Assembly: GCA_026392465.1 (NCBI GenBank) | Contig: JAPLCA010000018.1 | Span: forward strand, 1-64,000 | Length of the DNA stretch: 64,000 bases | Source of the DNA: Propionibacteriales bacterium | GTDB lineage: Bacteria > Actinomycetota > Actinomycetes > Propionibacteriales > Nocardioidaceae | Direction: 5' to 3' | Shown here: positions 38,638 to 46,668 of the stretch, one piece after another | How the letters are laid out: each line of letters begins with the position of its first letter | How positions within the stretch are numbered: the stretch's first letter is position 1 | Notes under the pieces: model-generated | Seen by the model: only the letters and a program-made list of their open reading frames with translations | Told to the model about the DNA's origin: nothing | Databases searched by the model: none | Program-made: the position numbers and the translations under genes

Positions 38638-38640
38638 TCT
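38635..38640 (+). promoter_or_regulatory. -10 element, leaderless mRNA of the gene at 38648
   Basis: TAGTCT, then 7 nt, then GTG at 38648. The element overlaps the stop codon of the preceding gene. Confidence 0.55.
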
Positions 38641-38647
38641 CGCGCGG

Positions 38648-38920
38648 GTGTCCCGTCGACGACCACCCCGCCGGCCACGCGGGCCCGCGCCGGCCTCTGC
38701 GCCGCCCCCGGTGGAGACCAAGCGCGACGGCGAGTGGCACGTCCGCCGACTGGCCGGTTCGAGCGCGCGCAGCACGTACACCTGCCCCGCCTGCCACCGA
38801 CCCATCCCGCCGGCGACGCCGCACGTGGTGGTGTGGCCGGTGCAGAAGGCGCTGCTCAGCGCGGACGCGGTCGACGAGCGTCGGCACTGGCACACCGCGT
38901 GCTGGACCCGCCGACCCTAG
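38648..38920 (+). CDS. small putative zinc-binding protein
   Basis: A 90-residue protein. A basic Pro-rich N terminus (SRRRPPRRPRGPAPASAPPP) is followed by a compact domain with YTCPACHRPIPPATPHVVVW and HWHTACWTRR. The spacing of Cys and His suggests one zinc ribbon. Proteins of this pattern are widespread in actinobacteria without known function. It converges on the coiled-coil gene. Confidence 0.65.
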   Translation: MSRRRPPRRPRGPAPASAPPPVETKRDGEWHVRRLAGSSARSTYTCPACHRPIPPATPHVVVWPVQKALLSADAVDERRHWHTACWTRRP

Positions 38921-38982
38921 GGCGGTGGGGACGGGGCTGGGGAGACGGGGCGGGGGAGCCAACCGGCGACCCCGCCGACGGC

Positions 38983-40110
38983 TCAGCCGGCCGCCGGCCT
39001 GCTGGGCTCGCCCTCGGTGTCGTCGTCCGCGTCGGCGTCGGACGCCGCGGCAGGTGAAGGCGCGGCGACGGCGTCGCCGGCGAAGGAGGCGACGATGTCG
39101 CGCAGCTGACCCATCTGGGCCAGGATGCCCTCGCGGCGACGCTGGAGCTCGTCCACCTCGGCACGCAGGGCACGCGTCTCGCGCTCGACGTCGGTCGTGG
39201 CGGCCGCGCGCTGGTGCTCGGCGTCCGCCCTCGCGTTGGCGACGAGGGAGGCAGCCTCCTTGCGGGCGTTCTCGATGATGCCCGCCGCCTCGGCGGCAGC
39301 CGACTCCTTCGCCGCGTTCGCCTTGGCCATGAGGCCACGAGCGCGCTCGTCGGCAGCAGCGGCGCGGGTCTCGGCGTCGGTGACCAGCTTGGCGGTCTGC
39401 TCGGTGGCGGCGGCATGGTTCTCGGCTGCCTCGCGGGCGAGCCGCTCCTTCTCCACGGCCAGGACGCGACGAGCCTCCGTGACCTCGCGGTCGGCGGCGG
39501 CGCGGGCCTGCTCGACCTCGCGCGTCGCGCCGAGACGCATGTTCTGGGCGTCCTGCTCGGCGGCGAGCCGGATCTGTGCGGCCTCGCGGTCGGCCTGGGC
39601 ACGCACGTCGTCCGCGTGGGCCGCGGCCTCGGCCCGACCGGCCTCCGCCTCGGTGAGGACCTCGCGACGCTTCTCCTCGATCTCGACGACCGCCCGGCCG
39701 CGGGTCTCCTCGGCCTCCTTCGCGGCGACCGTCCGGACGAGGGTCGCCTCCTCCTCGGCGATCTTCAGTGTCTCCTCGGCCTCGCGGCGGGCGCGGCTGC
39801 GGATCTCCTCGGCCTCCTGCTCGGCCAGCTGCAGCAGCTGGGCCGCGTGACCGCCGAGGCCGGCGTAGGAGGGCCGCTCGATGGACTCGACCCGCTCGCG
39901 CAGCTGCTCGACGATGTCGTGGAGCTCGTCGTTCTCCTCCTGCAGCGCCTGCACGGCGGCGGCCGCCTTCTGGAGCTCCGCGGTCTGCGTGCGGGCCCAG
40001 GCGTCGACGGCGTCGCTGTCGTAGCCGCCGCGCCGGGCGAGGGGGAACGCGGCCTCCGCGGACTTGCGGGCCGCGTCGAAGATGGACAACCCGGACTGCT
40101 CTTCGGCCAT
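38983..40110 (-). CDS. DivIVA/Scy-like coiled-coil protein
   Basis: A 375-residue protein. Residues about 12-65 (AAFPLARRGGYDSDAVDAWART and the coiled coil after it) resemble the DivIVA membrane-targeting head. Residues 65-340 are nearly continuous coiled coil rich in Ala, Glu and Arg with 51-residue-like periodicity, and the tail is acidic. Such proteins organise polar growth or cytoskeleton. In Streptomyces (from memory) scy/filP lie beside the epimerase gene, matching the position here near ccr and the epimerase. The ATG at 40110 is chosen, as homology starts there. Confidence 0.7.
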   Translation of the reverse strand: MAEEQSGLSIFDAARKSAEAAFPLARRGGYDSDAVDAWARTQTAELQKAAAAVQALQEENDELHDIVEQLRERVESIERPSYAGLGGHAAQLLQLAEQEAEEIRSRARREAEETLKIAEEEATLVRTVAAKEAEETRGRAVVEIEEKRREVLTEAEAGRAEAAAHADDVRAQADREAAQIRLAAEQDAQNMRLGATREVEQARAAADREVTEARRVLAVEKERLAREAAENHAAATEQTAKLVTDAETRAAAADERARGLMAKANAAKESAAAEAAGIIENARKEAASLVANARADAEHQRAAATTDVERETRALRAEVDELQRRREGILAQMGQLRDIVASFAGDAVAAPSPAAASDADADDDTEGEPSRPAAG

Positions 40111-40302
40111 GCCGCTGTGCTCCCTGTCGGTTCGGGGGGTGTGCTGGAGGTCGTGCTGGGACGGCGGTGTCGTGGGCGCCGCGGGCGCCGCTGCGCCGGC
40201 TGCGGTGCGCGACGTCGTCCACCATACCCAGGCGGACCGACGACGCAGCGGCGACGCGGGCGCGGGCCGGACGTCCGTGCGGGGGCGGCGGCGCCCCGGA
40301 CG

Positions 40303-40341
40303 CACCGAGGTCCCGGACGCGGCGCGTCCGGGACCTCGGTG
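40303..40341 (-). terminator. ccr hairpin terminator
   Basis: CACCGAGGTCCCGGACGC and GCGTCCGGGACCTCGGTG make a perfect 18-bp stem with a 3-nt loop, 20 bases past the ccr stop on the minus strand. Confidence 0.88.
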
Positions 40342-40360
40342 GGGTGCGTGCGAACGCGGA

Positions 40361-41701
40361 TCAGATGCCGCGGAACCGGTTGATCGCGTCGAGGTGCTGG
40401 GCGCGGAACTCCTCGTTGCGCACGCCCAGGCCCTCCTCGGGTGCCAGCGCGAGCACGCCGACCTTGCCCTGGTGGAGGTTGTGGTGCACGTCGAGGGACG
40501 CCTGGCCCACGTCCTCGAGCTTGTACGTCTTCGACACGGTCGGGTGGATCTTGCCCTGCGCGATGAGGCGGTTGGCCTCGAACGCCTCGCGGTAGTTGGC
40601 GAAGTGGCTCGACACGATCCGCTTGAGGTTCATCCAGAGGTAACGGTTGTCGTACTCGTGCATGAAGCCCGTGGTCGACGCGCAGGTGGTGATCGTGCCG
40701 CCCTTGCGGGTGACGTAGACCGAGGCGCCGAAGGTCTCGCGGCCGGGGTGCTCGAAGACGATGTCGATGTCCTCGCCGCCGGTCAGCTCACGGATCTTCT
40801 TGCCCAGGCGCTGCCACTCCTTGGGGTTCTGCCGGGTGCCGTCCTCGTTCCAGAACTTCCAGTTCTCCTCGGAACGGTTGATGACGTGCTCGGCGCCCAT
40901 GCTGCGCACGATCTTCGCCTTCTCCTCGTTCGAGACGACGCAGATCGGGTTGGCGCCGCCGTTGAGCGCGTACTGCGTGGCGAAGCCGCCGAGTCCGCCG
41001 GAGGCGCCCCAGATCAGGACGTTGTCGCCCTGCTTCATGTTGCCGCCGTTCTTGGACACGAGCTGGCGGTAGGCCGTCGCGTTGACGAGGCCGGGGGACG
41101 CGGCCTCCTCCCACGTGAGGTGGTCGGGCTTGGGGAGGAGCTGGTTGGACTTCACGAGGGCGATGTGGGCGAGACCGCCGAAGTTGGTCTCGAAGCCCCA
41201 GATGCGCTGCTGGGGGTCCATCATCGTGTCGTCGTGGCCGGCCGGGTCCTCGAGCTCGACCGACAGGCAGTGCGCCACGACCTCGGCGCCCGGCTTCCAC
41301 TGCGTGACGCCGGGACCCGTGCGCAGCACGACGCCGGCGAGGTCCGAGCCGACCACGTGGTACGGCAGGTCGTGGCGCTTGGTGAGCGGCGAGAGCTTGC
41401 CGTAGCGCTCGAGGAAGCCGAAGGTCGAGACCGGCTCGAAGATCGACGTCCAGACGGTGTTGTAGTTGATGGCGCTGGCCATGACGGCGACGAGCGCCTC
41501 GCCCGGGCCCAGCTCGGGGAGCGCCACGTCCTCGACGTGGATCGACTTGCGGGGGTCCTTGTCGCGGCTGGCGACGCCCTCGAACATGTCCACCTCGTCC
41601 TTGTGGACGGTGGCGGCGGTGTAGTGGTCGGGGATCTCCAGGTGGGCGAAGTCCTCGTCCGCCGTGTCTCCGGCGAGGATCGCGTCGAGGATGTGCTGCA
41701 C
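40361..41701 (-). CDS. ccr: crotonyl-CoA carboxylase/reductase
   Basis: A 446-residue zinc-free MDR-family enzyme. It reductively carboxylates crotonyl-CoA with NADPH and CO2 to (2S)-ethylmalonyl-CoA, the hallmark step of the ethylmalonyl-CoA pathway. CO2-site residues of the family are present: Asn in AINYNTVW, Phe-Glu in WGFETNFGG and His in RIVSSHFANY. NADPH binding is at LIWGASGGLGGFA. The start is the GTG at 41701 with a GGAGG site. It is followed by a strong terminator and preceded by the epimerase gene, 168 bp away. Confidence 0.96.
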   Translation of the reverse strand: MQHILDAILAGDTADEDFAHLEIPDHYTAATVHKDEVDMFEGVASRDKDPRKSIHVEDVALPELGPGEALVAVMASAINYNTVWTSIFEPVSTFGFLERYGKLSPLTKRHDLPYHVVGSDLAGVVLRTGPGVTQWKPGAEVVAHCLSVELEDPAGHDDTMMDPQQRIWGFETNFGGLAHIALVKSNQLLPKPDHLTWEEAASPGLVNATAYRQLVSKNGGNMKQGDNVLIWGASGGLGGFATQYALNGGANPICVVSNEEKAKIVRSMGAEHVINRSEENWKFWNEDGTRQNPKEWQRLGKKIRELTGGEDIDIVFEHPGRETFGASVYVTRKGGTITTCASTTGFMHEYDNRYLWMNLKRIVSSHFANYREAFEANRLIAQGKIHPTVSKTYKLEDVGQASLDVHHNLHQGKVGVLALAPEEGLGVRNEEFRAQHLDAINRFRGI

Positions 41702-41753
41702 GGGGCCTCCAGTGGTGGGTGTTCCGGCGCTCGGTCCGGCACGGGTTTCGGCG

Positions 41754-41759
41754 ATGTTA
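41754..41759 (-). promoter_or_regulatory. -10 element of ccr
   Basis: On the minus strand TAACAT with a predicted leader of about 45 nt before the GTG at 41701. Confidence 0.5.
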
Positions 41760-41771
41760 CCGAGACGTAGC
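41756..41771. promoter_or_regulatory. operator-like palindrome at the ccr promoter
   Basis: GTTACCGAGACGTAGC matches GTTAC-N6-GTAAC at 9 of 10 half-site positions and overlaps the ccr -10 element, as in the mutase promoter. Confidence 0.55.
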
Positions 41772-41869
41772 CTTCTGCGTCCCGTCTCGCGCATGTGGAT
41801 CAGGTCACGCCAGGTCCAGGGCGGGGTCCGGGGCCCGGGCGGGGGCGGCGCGGGCCGCCGTGGCGGACG

Positions 41870-42319
41870 TCAGTGGCCGGTGGCTGCCGGCTGGACCAGC
41901 TCGACAAGCACGCCGCCGGCGTCCTTCGGGTGCACGAAGTTGACGCGGCTGTCGGACGTGCCGCGCTTCGGCTGGTCGTACAGCAGCCGGACGCCCCGGT
42001 CGCGCAGGACGGCCGACACCGCGTCGATGTCCGTCACGCGGTAGGCGAGCTGCTGGACGCCCTGGCCGTTGCGGTCGAGGAACTTCGCGATGGTCGAGCT
42101 GTCGTCCAGCGGCGCCAGCAGCTGGATGCACGAGCCCGAGTCGCCGACCGCCAGCATCGCCTCGCGGACGCCCTGCTCCTCGTTCACCTCCTCGTGCACC
42201 GACTCCAGCCCGAAGACCGAGGAGTAGAAGGCGAGCGCCTCGTCGAGGTCGGGGACGGCGATGCCGACGTGGTCGATCGCGACGAGCAGGTGGTCGGGGA
42301 CGACGGAGGAGGAGGTCAT
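41870..42319 (-). CDS. mce: ethylmalonyl-CoA/methylmalonyl-CoA epimerase
   Basis: A 149-residue vicinal-oxygen-chelate enzyme interconverting (R)- and (S)-alkylmalonyl-CoA. Metal ligands are the His of IDHVGIAVPDL, the Gln of CIQLLAPL, a His near NFVHPKDAGG and the Glu of LVELVQ. It feeds the mutase at 30255 with the right epimer. The ATG at 42319 follows a TACGCT box by seven bases. In related actinobacteria (from memory) it usually lies beside thiolase and meaB; here the 42.4-47 kb cassette separates them. Confidence 0.95.
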   Translation of the reverse strand: MTSSSVVPDHLLVAIDHVGIAVPDLDEALAFYSSVFGLESVHEEVNEEQGVREAMLAVGDSGSCIQLLAPLDDSSTIAKFLDRNGQGVQQLAYRVTDIDAVSAVLRDRGVRLLYDQPKRGTSDSRVNFVHPKDAGGVLVELVQPAATGH

Positions 42320-42326
42320 GGGAGGC

Positions 42327-42332
42327 AGCGTA
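42327..42332 (-). promoter_or_regulatory. -10 element, leaderless epimerase mRNA
   Basis: On the minus strand TACGCT, then 7 nt, then ATG at 42319. Confidence 0.6.
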
Positions 42333-42369
42333 GAGGAGCGTGCAGCCGGGCGCGGGACGGTCGTCCGAG

Positions 42370-42387
42370 ATCGAACGTAGTGTCGAT
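42370..42387. promoter_or_regulatory. inverted repeat, candidate LysR-type operator
   Basis: ATCGAACGTAGTGTCGAT is ATCGA-N8-TCGAT, 24-41 bases before the first HTH gene. Position and symmetry fit autoregulation by the adjacent LysR-type HTH proteins; this is inference. Confidence 0.4.
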
Positions 42388-42410
42388 AGTCCACGGAGGG
42401 CGGAGGTCGG

Positions 42411-42812
42411 ATGCACGTCGAGATGCGCATGCTGCGGGCGCTGGTGATGGTCGAGGCGCAGGGGTCCATCGGAGGTGCGGCGCAGGCGCTGGCGTTCTCA
42501 CCGGCCGCCGTCAGTGCCCATCTGCGGGCCCTGGAGAAGGAGTGCGGCACGCGCCTGGTCGAGCGCACGGGCTCCGGCACGCGACTCACGGCCGCAGGGC
42601 GGCGGGCCGTGCCGATCGCCCGCCTCATCCTGGTCGCCGCGCAGGAGCTCCAGCGGCTGGAGGCGTCGGTGCAGTCGGGGCCGGCCGGGCCGCGACCGCA
42701 GGGGCGACGGCCACGCGGCGACGTCCCGGGTGCAGCACGTCCCGACGTCGACGGGAGCGGCAGGTCCGCGGCCTCTACCAAGAAGCGAGGGACTTCTCAA
42801 GAGCAGTCCTAG
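42411..42812 (+). CDS. stand-alone LysR-type HTH protein, copy 1
   Basis: A 133-residue protein. Residues 1-85 are a LysR-type winged HTH plus linker helix (RMLRALVMVEAQGSIGGAAQ, SPAAVSAHLRALEKECG, GRRAVPIARLIL). The 300-residue scaffold of normal LysR proteins is missing: no effector domain follows, only a polar Arg/Pro/Ser-rich tail. About 58 percent identical over 85 residues to copy 2 at 42972, so a local duplication. The ATG at 42411 has a GGAGG site. It is probably a regulator of the peptide cassette. Confidence 0.75.
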   Translation: MHVEMRMLRALVMVEAQGSIGGAAQALAFSPAAVSAHLRALEKECGTRLVERTGSGTRLTAAGRRAVPIARLILVAAQELQRLEASVQSGPAGPRPQGRRPRGDVPGAARPDVDGSGRSAASTKKRGTSQEQS

Positions 42813-42971
42813 AGATCGTGAATCTCGTTGTCCTGCGAGGGTCCGCTGCTCTTGGCTCGGTGCTGCGCGGTCGAGCAGGCCGCCCGACCGTCGGGTCCCG
42901 CCCTGCTCCGTGCCGGCGCGCACGGATCGGGCCGCGACGGCCGCCGCGGAGCCAGGGGAGGGGGAGTCGCC

Positions 42972-43286
42972 GTGCATCTCGACCTGCGGATGCTGCGCGC
43001 CTTCGTCGCGGTCGAGCAGATCGGCTCCTTCACCGACGCGGCCCGGGTGCTGCGCTTCTCCACGCCGGCGGTGAGTGCTCAGGTGCAGGCCCTCGAGAAG
43101 GGCTGCGGTGTCCGACTCGTGCGGCGTGAGGGGGCGCGCATCGTGCTGACCGACGCCGGTCGTCGTGCGGCGCCGGTGGCCCGGCTCATGCTCGCCGCGG
43201 CTCGCGAGCTGGAGCGGCTCGGCGACGACGTAGGCGACCGGTCGTCCTGCGTCAAGACCTTCCCCACCAATGCCGAAGACGGGTGA
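42972..43286 (+). CDS. stand-alone LysR-type HTH protein, copy 2
   Basis: A 104-residue protein: HTH and linker helix (LDLRMLRAFVAVEQIGSFTD, TPAVSAQVQALEKGCGVRLV, GRRAAPVARLMLAAARELER) with a 20-residue tail and no effector domain. The GTG at 42972 is used because it matches the start of copy 1 (MHVEMRM/MHLDLRM) and has a GGGGAG site. It lies 69 bp before the peptide gene. Confidence 0.75.
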   Translation: MHLDLRMLRAFVAVEQIGSFTDAARVLRFSTPAVSAQVQALEKGCGVRLVRREGARIVLTDAGRRAAPVARLMLAAARELERLGDDVGDRSSCVKTFPTNAEDG

Positions 43287-43355
43287 CGTCGTCGCGCGGC
43301 ACGCCGTCATGCTCACGCTGGCGGCACCGAAGCCGCCCTCGTGAAAGGAGACATC

Positions 43356-43577
43356 ATGTCCACCCTCGTGCTCGAGGACTACCGCAGTCCCGTCATCGAC
43401 GTCGTGCCCTCGGCGGGCCATGAAGAGAACCAGGCCTGGTTCGTCGTCCCGATCGGCATCGTCGCGTACTTCGGCGGTGCCGCGCTCTGGTGCAAGTACG
43501 TCTGCAAGGGGAACGGTGGCGTCAAGTCGTGCAAGGCGCACTACGTCGTGAACATCAAGGCGGTCTGCCGCAAGTGA
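43356..43577 (+). CDS. putative RiPP/bacteriocin precursor peptide
   Basis: A 73-residue peptide. Residues 1-27 are acidic and leader-like (LVLEDYRSPVIDVVPSAG). Residues 28-45 are one hydrophobic helix with glycines (WFVVPIGIVAYFGGAALW). The C-terminal 28 residues are cationic with four cysteines (46, 50, 59, 71) in CKYVC, KSCK and AVCRK. There is no double-Gly cleavage site. The strong AAAGGAG site before ATG 43356 suggests high expression. The next gene encodes a PqqD-like domain fused to an M50 protease, followed by an ABC exporter. Identity as a secreted modified or disulfide peptide is inferred. Confidence 0.6.
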   Translation: MSTLVLEDYRSPVIDVVPSAGHEENQAWFVVPIGIVAYFGGAALWCKYVCKGNGGVKSCKAHYVVNIKAVCRK

Positions 43578-43686
43578 TGCGGTCCGTCACCGAGGGCACC
43601 CGGGACATCCGTGTCGCGGGTGCGGGGCGGCTCCTTGGGGCCGTCCACACTGCCCGCACCATCCACCCCGCAGGGAGGAGCGGCCG

Positions 43687-44583
43687 ATGAGGCTCGACGT
43701 GCAGGACGTGGTCGGTCTGCCGTCCGAGGTCCGCTGGGACGAGAGGGCCCAGGACCTGGTCGACACCACACTGGGGGCCCGGCACGCGGTCAACGACTCC
43801 GCGGCTGAGGTGGTCGGGGCGCTGGCGGAGGGTGGGTGGACGGTCGAGGAGGTGTCGGTGCGGCTCGCCGACCGCTACGGCATCCCCACCGACCGGGCGC
43901 GTGAGGACGTCCTCGACCTGCTCCGCACTCTCGACGACCAGGCGTTGCTGGCCGTGCGGCGTCCGCGCCGCTTGGTGTGGTCGCGGTCGGGGGTCGCCGG
44001 TACTGCAGCGGCATTCGTCACGGAGGGCGACCTCTTCCGCGCCTACCGCCTGCCCGCCACCGTCCGCGGGGTCGCGCGAGCCACGACACGCATCCTGCTG
44101 TGGCCGACCGTCGTGCTCCTGGTCGGCGCCGGCGGTCTCGTGCTGGCTCTGCGGGGCGTACGACCCGACCTCGGCACTGACGTCCTGGTCGAGTCGTCCG
44201 TCCTCGTCGCGGCACTCGTGGTCTGCCTCTGGGCGACCATGGCGTTCCACGAGATCGGGCACCTCCTGGCGCTCGGCTGGCGTCGCGATCGAGCGGTGGT
44301 CGTCGTGCGGGGGTGGCGGATGGCGCTGCTGCGCCCGCGCGACCTCGAGCCCGAGGGTCGCGCCCGGTCCGCGGCCGTGGCTGTGGCCGGTCCGATCGCG
44401 GGCCTCGCGGGCGGGCTCGCCGTCGCTCCGCTCGGCCTGCTCCCGGTGCTGGGCCTCGAGTTCGCGGTCGTCGCCTGCGCGGTCGGGCTGAGCCACCTGG
44501 TGCACCTCGGGCCATGGGCGGCCGACGGCGCGATGCTCGCGCGGGCGGTGCGCAGGACGGAGGTCCGACGTGCTGCGACTTGA
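43687..44583 (+). CDS. PqqD-like (RRE) domain fused to M50-type membrane protease
   Basis: A 298-residue fusion. Residues about 20-98 form a PqqD-like winged helix, the fold of RiPP recognition elements that bind precursor leaders (ARHAVNDSAAEVVGALAEGGWTVEEV). Then come membrane helices at about 136-156 and 165-187, the zinc motif HEIGH (188-192), and two to three more helices ending in PWAADGAML, where D280 fits the third ligand. Site-2-type proteases of this shape (YydH-like) process peptides in epipeptide systems. It overlaps the ABC ATPase gene by 14 bp. No radical-SAM or cyclase gene is present. Confidence 0.78.
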   Translation: MRLDVQDVVGLPSEVRWDERAQDLVDTTLGARHAVNDSAAEVVGALAEGGWTVEEVSVRLADRYGIPTDRAREDVLDLLRTLDDQALLAVRRPRRLVWSRSGVAGTAAAFVTEGDLFRAYRLPATVRGVARATTRILLWPTVVLLVGAGGLVLALRGVRPDLGTDVLVESSVLVAALVVCLWATMAFHEIGHLLALGWRRDRAVVVVRGWRMALLRPRDLEPEGRARSAAVAVAGPIAGLAGGLAVAPLGLLPVLGLEFAVVACAVGLSHLVHLGPWAADGAMLARAVRRTEVRRAAT

Positions 44584-45277
44584 GGGCGTGCGGACCCGAC
44601 GTGGGTCCTTCGAGGTCGGCCCGGTGGACTGCGAGGTGGCCGACGGTGAGCTGCTGGCCCTCGTGGGCGTCAACGGCTCGGGCAAGACCACGGTCCTCTC
44701 GGCGCTCCTCGGTCAGGTGGAGGTCACCGGCGGAGCGGTCGTGCTCGACGACGACGTCGTCGACCTCGGTGCGCGCCGCCATCTCGCCCGGGTCGGCTAC
44801 GTGCCCGACGAGGAGGCGACCGTCTACCCCGAGCTGACGGCCGACGAGTACTACGCCCTGCTGGCAAGAGTGCGCGACACCGACCGGGCCGCGCAGACGC
44901 TTCGCCACGCGGCCGACCTGGCGTACCGCCTCGGACACGCGCCCGGCAGCACGCCCTTCGCCGCGTTCAGCCACGGGATGCGCCGCAAGACACAGCTCGT
45001 CGCCGCGCTGATGCACCGTCCCCGTCTGCTCCTCGTGGACGAGCTGAGCAATGGCCTCGATCCATTGGCGGCAGGAACCGCCGACCGGATGCTCGACGAC
45101 GCCCGGGCCGACGGAGCGGCGGTCGTCGTCAGCACTCACGACCTCGCCTGGGTCGAGCGCCGGGCCGACCGGGTGGTCCTGCTGCACGGCGGTCGCGTCG
45201 TGGCCACCGGCACTGTCGACGAGGTGCGAGGTCGGCATCGGGCGCTGGCGTCGGCGTACCAGGAGCACGTCGGGTGA
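44570..45277 (+). CDS. ABC transporter ATP-binding protein
   Basis: A 235-residue ABC ATPase. Walker A is VGVNGSGKTTVLS, the signature region AFSHGMRRKTQLVAALM, Walker B LLLVDELSNGLDP, and the switch His is in VVVSTHDLAWVE. Single-ATPase type, as in CcmA-like and bacteriocin immunity/export systems. The GTG lies inside the protease gene end. The stop overlaps the next membrane gene by 4 bp. It presumably energises the membrane subunits that follow. Confidence 0.88.
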   Translation: MLRLEGVRTRRGSFEVGPVDCEVADGELLALVGVNGSGKTTVLSALLGQVEVTGGAVVLDDDVVDLGARRHLARVGYVPDEEATVYPELTADEYYALLARVRDTDRAAQTLRHAADLAYRLGHAPGSTPFAAFSHGMRRKTQLVAALMHRPRLLLVDELSNGLDPLAAGTADRMLDDARADGAAVVVSTHDLAWVERRADRVVLLHGGRVVATGTVDEVRGRHRALASAYQEHVG

Positions 45278-46668
45278 CGGGGGTCCTGCTCGCGCGCGTG
45301 CACGGGCGCCACGTCCTCCTGCGCGGCGCATCGCCGAGGATCGCGCTGGCCCTGGCCGGGCTGGTGGGCGCGGTCGCGGCGTCCGGGGCGGTCTTCGCGC
45401 GCTCCCGGTGGCGTGACGAGGTGTCCACGGGTGCCGTGCTCGTGCCGCCGTCGCTCGTGCTCGCGGTCGGCCTGGCGATCGTGGTGCTTGACCAGACCGC
45501 TCCCCGCGGGGTCCACGGCCCGCTGCTGACCCTGCCGGTCGGTCGTCGTGCGGCCGCCCGTCTGCAGCGGCTGCCGGGTCTGCTCGCGCTCGGGCTGCTG
45601 GTGCTCGTCTGCACTCCCGCGCTCCTGCTCCTCCTCAGCGAGGTCGGCACGGGCTACCTCGAGGCGTCGCTGATGGTCGCGGTCTGCGTCGTCGCAGGAG
45701 TCGCGACGGGCCTCCTGTGCTCTGTGGTCGCCAGCGGCGCGACTGCCGCGGCCGCGCGCCTCGGCGTGCCCGCGGTCGTGGCGGCTCCGCTCGCGGCGCT
45801 CGTGTGGACCGGCTGGACCCTGGCGACCGTCGGGGCCGTCGGCCACGGCCTGCTGCATCCGCTCGCCCCGGCGTTGGCCGTGTGGCCGCGGGTGCTCGAC
45901 GTGATGACGGGCGGCCGTGCAGCCGTCGATCTCGGGCTCGACCTGCTGCTCTGGACGGTGCTGGCTGGTCTGCTGCTCGGGGCGGTGCGACCGGATCCCG
46001 GTCTGCGGGGCGTCTGGGGGCGGAGACGGTTCCGGCGTGTCCCGCTGCTGGTGCTGCAGGTCACCCGGGTCCTGCGTGCCAGGCCCACGCAGGTGCATCT
46101 GCTCATGGGGACGAGCCTGCTGGCCGTGCTGGGCGTGGCGCCTCAGTGGCGTCCCGAGGTCGGTCCGTCCACCGGCGGTGTCGTGGTGGCGGCTCTCGTG
46201 TGCGCGGTGGCGGGGGTGGCGTTGCGCGGACTCGACGGTGTGCTCCCGCTCGACGTGCGCTGGCTCGTCACGTCGTGGCGGCATGTCGGGCTCGCGCTGG
46301 GCGGTGTTCTCGTCTGCACGGCCCCGCTGATCCTCGTGGGACTGGCGCTGTCCTCGCCCTCCGGTGTCGGGATGGTGCTCGTGCCGCTGGTCCTCTGTGT
46401 CGCAGCGACGGGGGTCGGTCTCGCAGTCGGTGCCGTGCTGGGCGCGCCCGCCGGCGACCCCGTGGCTGAGCTGGGCGCCGTCGGCGCGCTGGCCACGGTC
46501 GCCCTCGTGCTCGGTGGCGGCGCGGACCCCGCTGCGCTCGTCACCCTGCTGTCCGCCGTGACCGTGGCGGCCGTCCTCGTCGGCGTGCGAGCCGAAAACG
46601 GCCTGCTCGCCCGCACTCGTCGGGGGGACGTCGACCCCCCTCCGACGTCAGAAGGAGAGACCGGATGA
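45274..46668 (+). CDS. polytopic membrane protein, presumed ABC permease
   Basis: A 464-residue protein with about 12 hydrophobic segments arranged as two sets of six around a cytoplasmic basic loop (GVWGRRRFRRVP). No family is recognised, but position directly after an ABC ATPase with 4-bp overlaps on both sides argues for the permease of the same transporter. Several Cys and Val-rich helices; no extracellular domain. Role in export of, or immunity to, the 73-residue peptide is inferred. Confidence 0.65.
   Translation: MTGVLLARVHGRHVLLRGASPRIALALAGLVGAVAASGAVFARSRWRDEVSTGAVLVPPSLVLAVGLAIVVLDQTAPRGVHGPLLTLPVGRRAAARLQRLPGLLALGLLVLVCTPALLLLLSEVGTGYLEASLMVAVCVVAGVATGLLCSVVASGATAAAARLGVPAVVAAPLAALVWTGWTLATVGAVGHGLLHPLAPALAVWPRVLDVMTGGRAAVDLGLDLLLWTVLAGLLLGAVRPDPGLRGVWGRRRFRRVPLLVLQVTRVLRARPTQVHLLMGTSLLAVLGVAPQWRPEVGPSTGGVVVAALVCAVAGVALRGLDGVLPLDVRWLVTSWRHVGLALGGVLVCTAPLILVGLALSSPSGVGMVLVPLVLCVAATGVGLAVGAVLGAPAGDPVAELGAVGALATVALVLGGGADPAALVTLLSAVTVAAVLVGVRAENGLLARTRRGDVDPPPTSEGETG

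Noticed and set aside
43496-43535. Pediocin-like (YGNGV) class IIa bacteriocin in the 73-residue peptide
   Set aside because: The peptide has GNGGV after CKYVCK but not the YGNGV box at the N terminus of a mature chain, and no double-Gly leader; the likeness is superficial.
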